A stretch of 13,999 bases of DNA from Bacteroidales bacterium UBA1197 (GTDB lineage: Bacteria > Bacteroidota > Bacteroidia > Bacteroidales > UBA932). The notes under the pieces are model-generated. The model did not search any database and had not been told where the DNA came from. It saw only the letters and a list, made by a program, of their open reading frames with translations. The stretch is taken from the NCBI GenBank assembly GCA_002309995.1, contig DBYB01000003.1:30849-44847 (forward strand), read 5' to 3'. The position numbers and the translations under genes are program-made. This document shows, in pieces, positions 12,794-13,999 of the stretch. Every line of letters begins with the position of its first letter. Positions within the stretch are counted from its first letter, which is position 1.

Positions 12794-13999
12794 GGTCGGC
12801 CAGGTCTTCGAGGCCGCAATCCCCATTGCAATCATTGCCGTCGGCGTAACCGGCATACTCGGAAAGAAGGACGGACTTGCGCAGAACGTCATTATCCAGA
12901 GCATCGGAGCCTGCTCCGGCGTTGTTGTCGCAGGTGCCATATTCACACTTCCGGCCATCTATATCCTCGGCCTCGACGTGAATTTCTGGCAGATGTTCCT
13001 GAGTTCCCTGCTTGGCGGCGTGCTCGGCATTCTCTTCCTGATCCCCTTCAGGAAGTACTTCGTGAGCGATATGCACGGCCAGTATCCCTTCCCTGAGGCA
13101 ACCGCCACCACTCAAGTGCTGGTAAGCGGCGAGAGCGGCGGCGGAAGTGCCAGGACGCTCGTGCTCGCAGGACTCGTGGGCGGTATCTACGACTTCGTGG
13201 TGGCCACCTTCGGCGCCTGGGCGGAGACGCTCGGCACCACCGTGATGCACTGGGGCCAGGTAGTGGCAGACAAGGCTAAGCTGGTGGTCAAGCTCAACAC
13301 GGGCGCTGCGGTGCTCGGCCTCGGCTACATCATCGGCCTCAAATATGCCTTCGTGATATGCTGCGGCTCGTTCCTGGTGTGGCTGATAATCATTCCGCTG
13401 ATGAACCTTATCTGGGGCGGACAGGTCATCGACCTGATGGGCACCGGAATCGCCACGACCATCGGTGAAATGGCTCCCGAGCAGATTTTCAAGGAGTATG
13501 CGCGCCATATCGGTATCGGCGGCATCGCGGTAGCGGGTATCATCGGCATCATCAAGAGTGCCGGAGTCATCAAGAGCGCCGTGGGGCTGGCCGTCGGTGA
13601 GTTCAAGCGCAAGCCGGGTGCATCCGCCGCTGCGGTCGAGCGTACGCAGGAGGACCTTCCTATGCGTATGGTCACCTCCGGAATCATCATCGCCCTGCTG
13701 GCAATCTTCGCTTTCTTCGCCTTCGGAGGCGTTGTGACGAGCGTTTGGCAGGCCCTCATCGCCCTGCTGATAGTGGCGGTCATCGCGTTCCTCTTTACGA
13801 CCGTGGCGGCGAACGCCATCGCCATCGTGGGTACGAACCCCGTCAGCGGAATGACCATTATGACTCTGATTATCACCGCGTTGGTGCTAGTTGCCGTGGG
13901 CCTCAAAGGTAACGCCGGAATGGTTGCCGCAATGGTCATCGGCGGCGTGGTCTGCACGGCCCTGAGTACCGCCGGCGGCCTCATCACCGACTTCAAGAT
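12612..13999 (+). CDS. OPT-family oligopeptide transporter (3' end beyond the window)
   Basis: The 462 visible residues are almost entirely membrane-spanning, with many Gly/Ala/Ile/Val-rich helices. The N-terminus (KLPENAHRPLNPGEKY, then EVTPYSVSMGLLMTILFSAA) and AAAYLGLKVGQVFEAAIPIA, VIIQSIGACSGVVVAGAIF and GQYPFPEATATTQVL are hallmarks of bacterial oligopeptide transporters of the OPT/YSL family, which use the proton gradient to import peptides. GTNPVSGMTIMTLI is also typical. Full-length members have about 600-670 residues, so roughly 150-200 are missing. The ATG at 12612 is preferred because residues conserved in homologues start only a few codons later; this makes the gene overlap the OstA-like gene by 182 nt in another frame. 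Confidence 0.9.
   Translation, partial: MSENKNVKLPENAHRPLNPGEKYQPLLSPGKKPLEVTPYSVSMGLLMTILFSAAAAYLGLKVGQVFEAAIPIAIIAVGVTGILGKKDGLAQNVIIQSIGACSGVVVAGAIFTLPAIYILGLDVNFWQMFLSSLLGGVLGILFLIPFRKYFVSDMHGQYPFPEATATTQVLVSGESGGGSARTLVLAGLVGGIYDFVVATFGAWAETLGTTVMHWGQVVADKAKLVVKLNTGAAVLGLGYIIGLKYAFVICCGSFLVWLIIIPLMNLIWGGQVIDLMGTGIATTIGEMAPEQIFKEYARHIGIGGIAVAGIIGIIKSAGVIKSAVGLAVGEFKRKPGASAAAVERTQEDLPMRMVTSGIIIALLAIFAFFAFGGVVTSVWQALIALLIVAVIAFLFTTVAANAIAIVGTNPVSGMTIMTLIITALVLVAVGLKGNAGMVAAMVIGGVVCTALSTAGGLITDFK

Noticed and set aside
12765..13996. Two overlapping minus-strand frames (247 and 223 codons) opposite the transporter
   Set aside because: The plus strand reads as a conserved OPT transporter throughout; the minus-strand products are His/Glu- or Pro/Met/Ile-rich composition artefacts.

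Overview
The window looks like a chromosomal piece from a fairly GC-rich gut-type member of the Bacteroidales (Bacteroidota). The support is: several promoters of the TTG-N19/20-TAnnTTTG type specific to that phylum, a BACON-domain lipoprotein, a SurA plus OstA-like envelope pair, a TrmB of the Bacteroidetes type, and generally weak Shine-Dalgarno sequences. A Rikenellaceae/Alistipes-like source is possible, but I cannot settle that from sequence alone.

Left part (1-2600) is AT-richer and accessory. A 77-bp near-exact direct repeat (1-77 and 2166-2242) brackets it. Inside are: a 43-residue, very basic small protein (344-475) with its own promoter, an early terminator-like hairpin and several long-range complementary segments; an outer-membrane beta-barrel protein on the minus strand (709-1353); an intact MNT-type nucleotidyltransferase antitoxin (1673-1993) whose HEPN toxin partner has been reduced to its first few and last 26 codons (1984-2080); and a 5'-truncated AbiEii-type toxin gene (2125-2547). 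This reads as a small graveyard of defence/toxin genes. A strong hairpin at 2553-2589 closes the region.

Middle part (2600-7360) is all minus strand. In transcription order it holds trmB (tRNA m7G46 methyltransferase), an easily missed 40-codon small ORF, a lipoprotein with fimbrillin-like, BACON and Omp28-like parts, two tandem stem-loop repeats, the C-terminal remnant of what looks like a C10 (streptopain-type) cysteine protease, and a surface-type lipoprotein serpin with an inhibitory hinge and a repeat-rich stalk. The small ORF ends inside the strong ribosome-binding site of the BACON gene, so these two are probably translationally coupled.

Right part (7390-13999) is plus strand and core-like: galE (UDP-glucose 4-epimerase, probably a leaderless mRNA), a SurA-like periplasmic chaperone with two parvulin domains, a large OstA/LptA-like protein with unusual low-complexity insertions, and the first 462 codons of an OPT-family oligopeptide transporter cut by the window edge. 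galE, surA and the OstA-like gene are tightly packed, suggesting an envelope-biogenesis operon. The OstA-like gene overlaps the OPT gene by 182 nt out of frame, which is the oddest point of this part. I saw no rRNA, tRNA, CRISPR array or complete insertion sequence.
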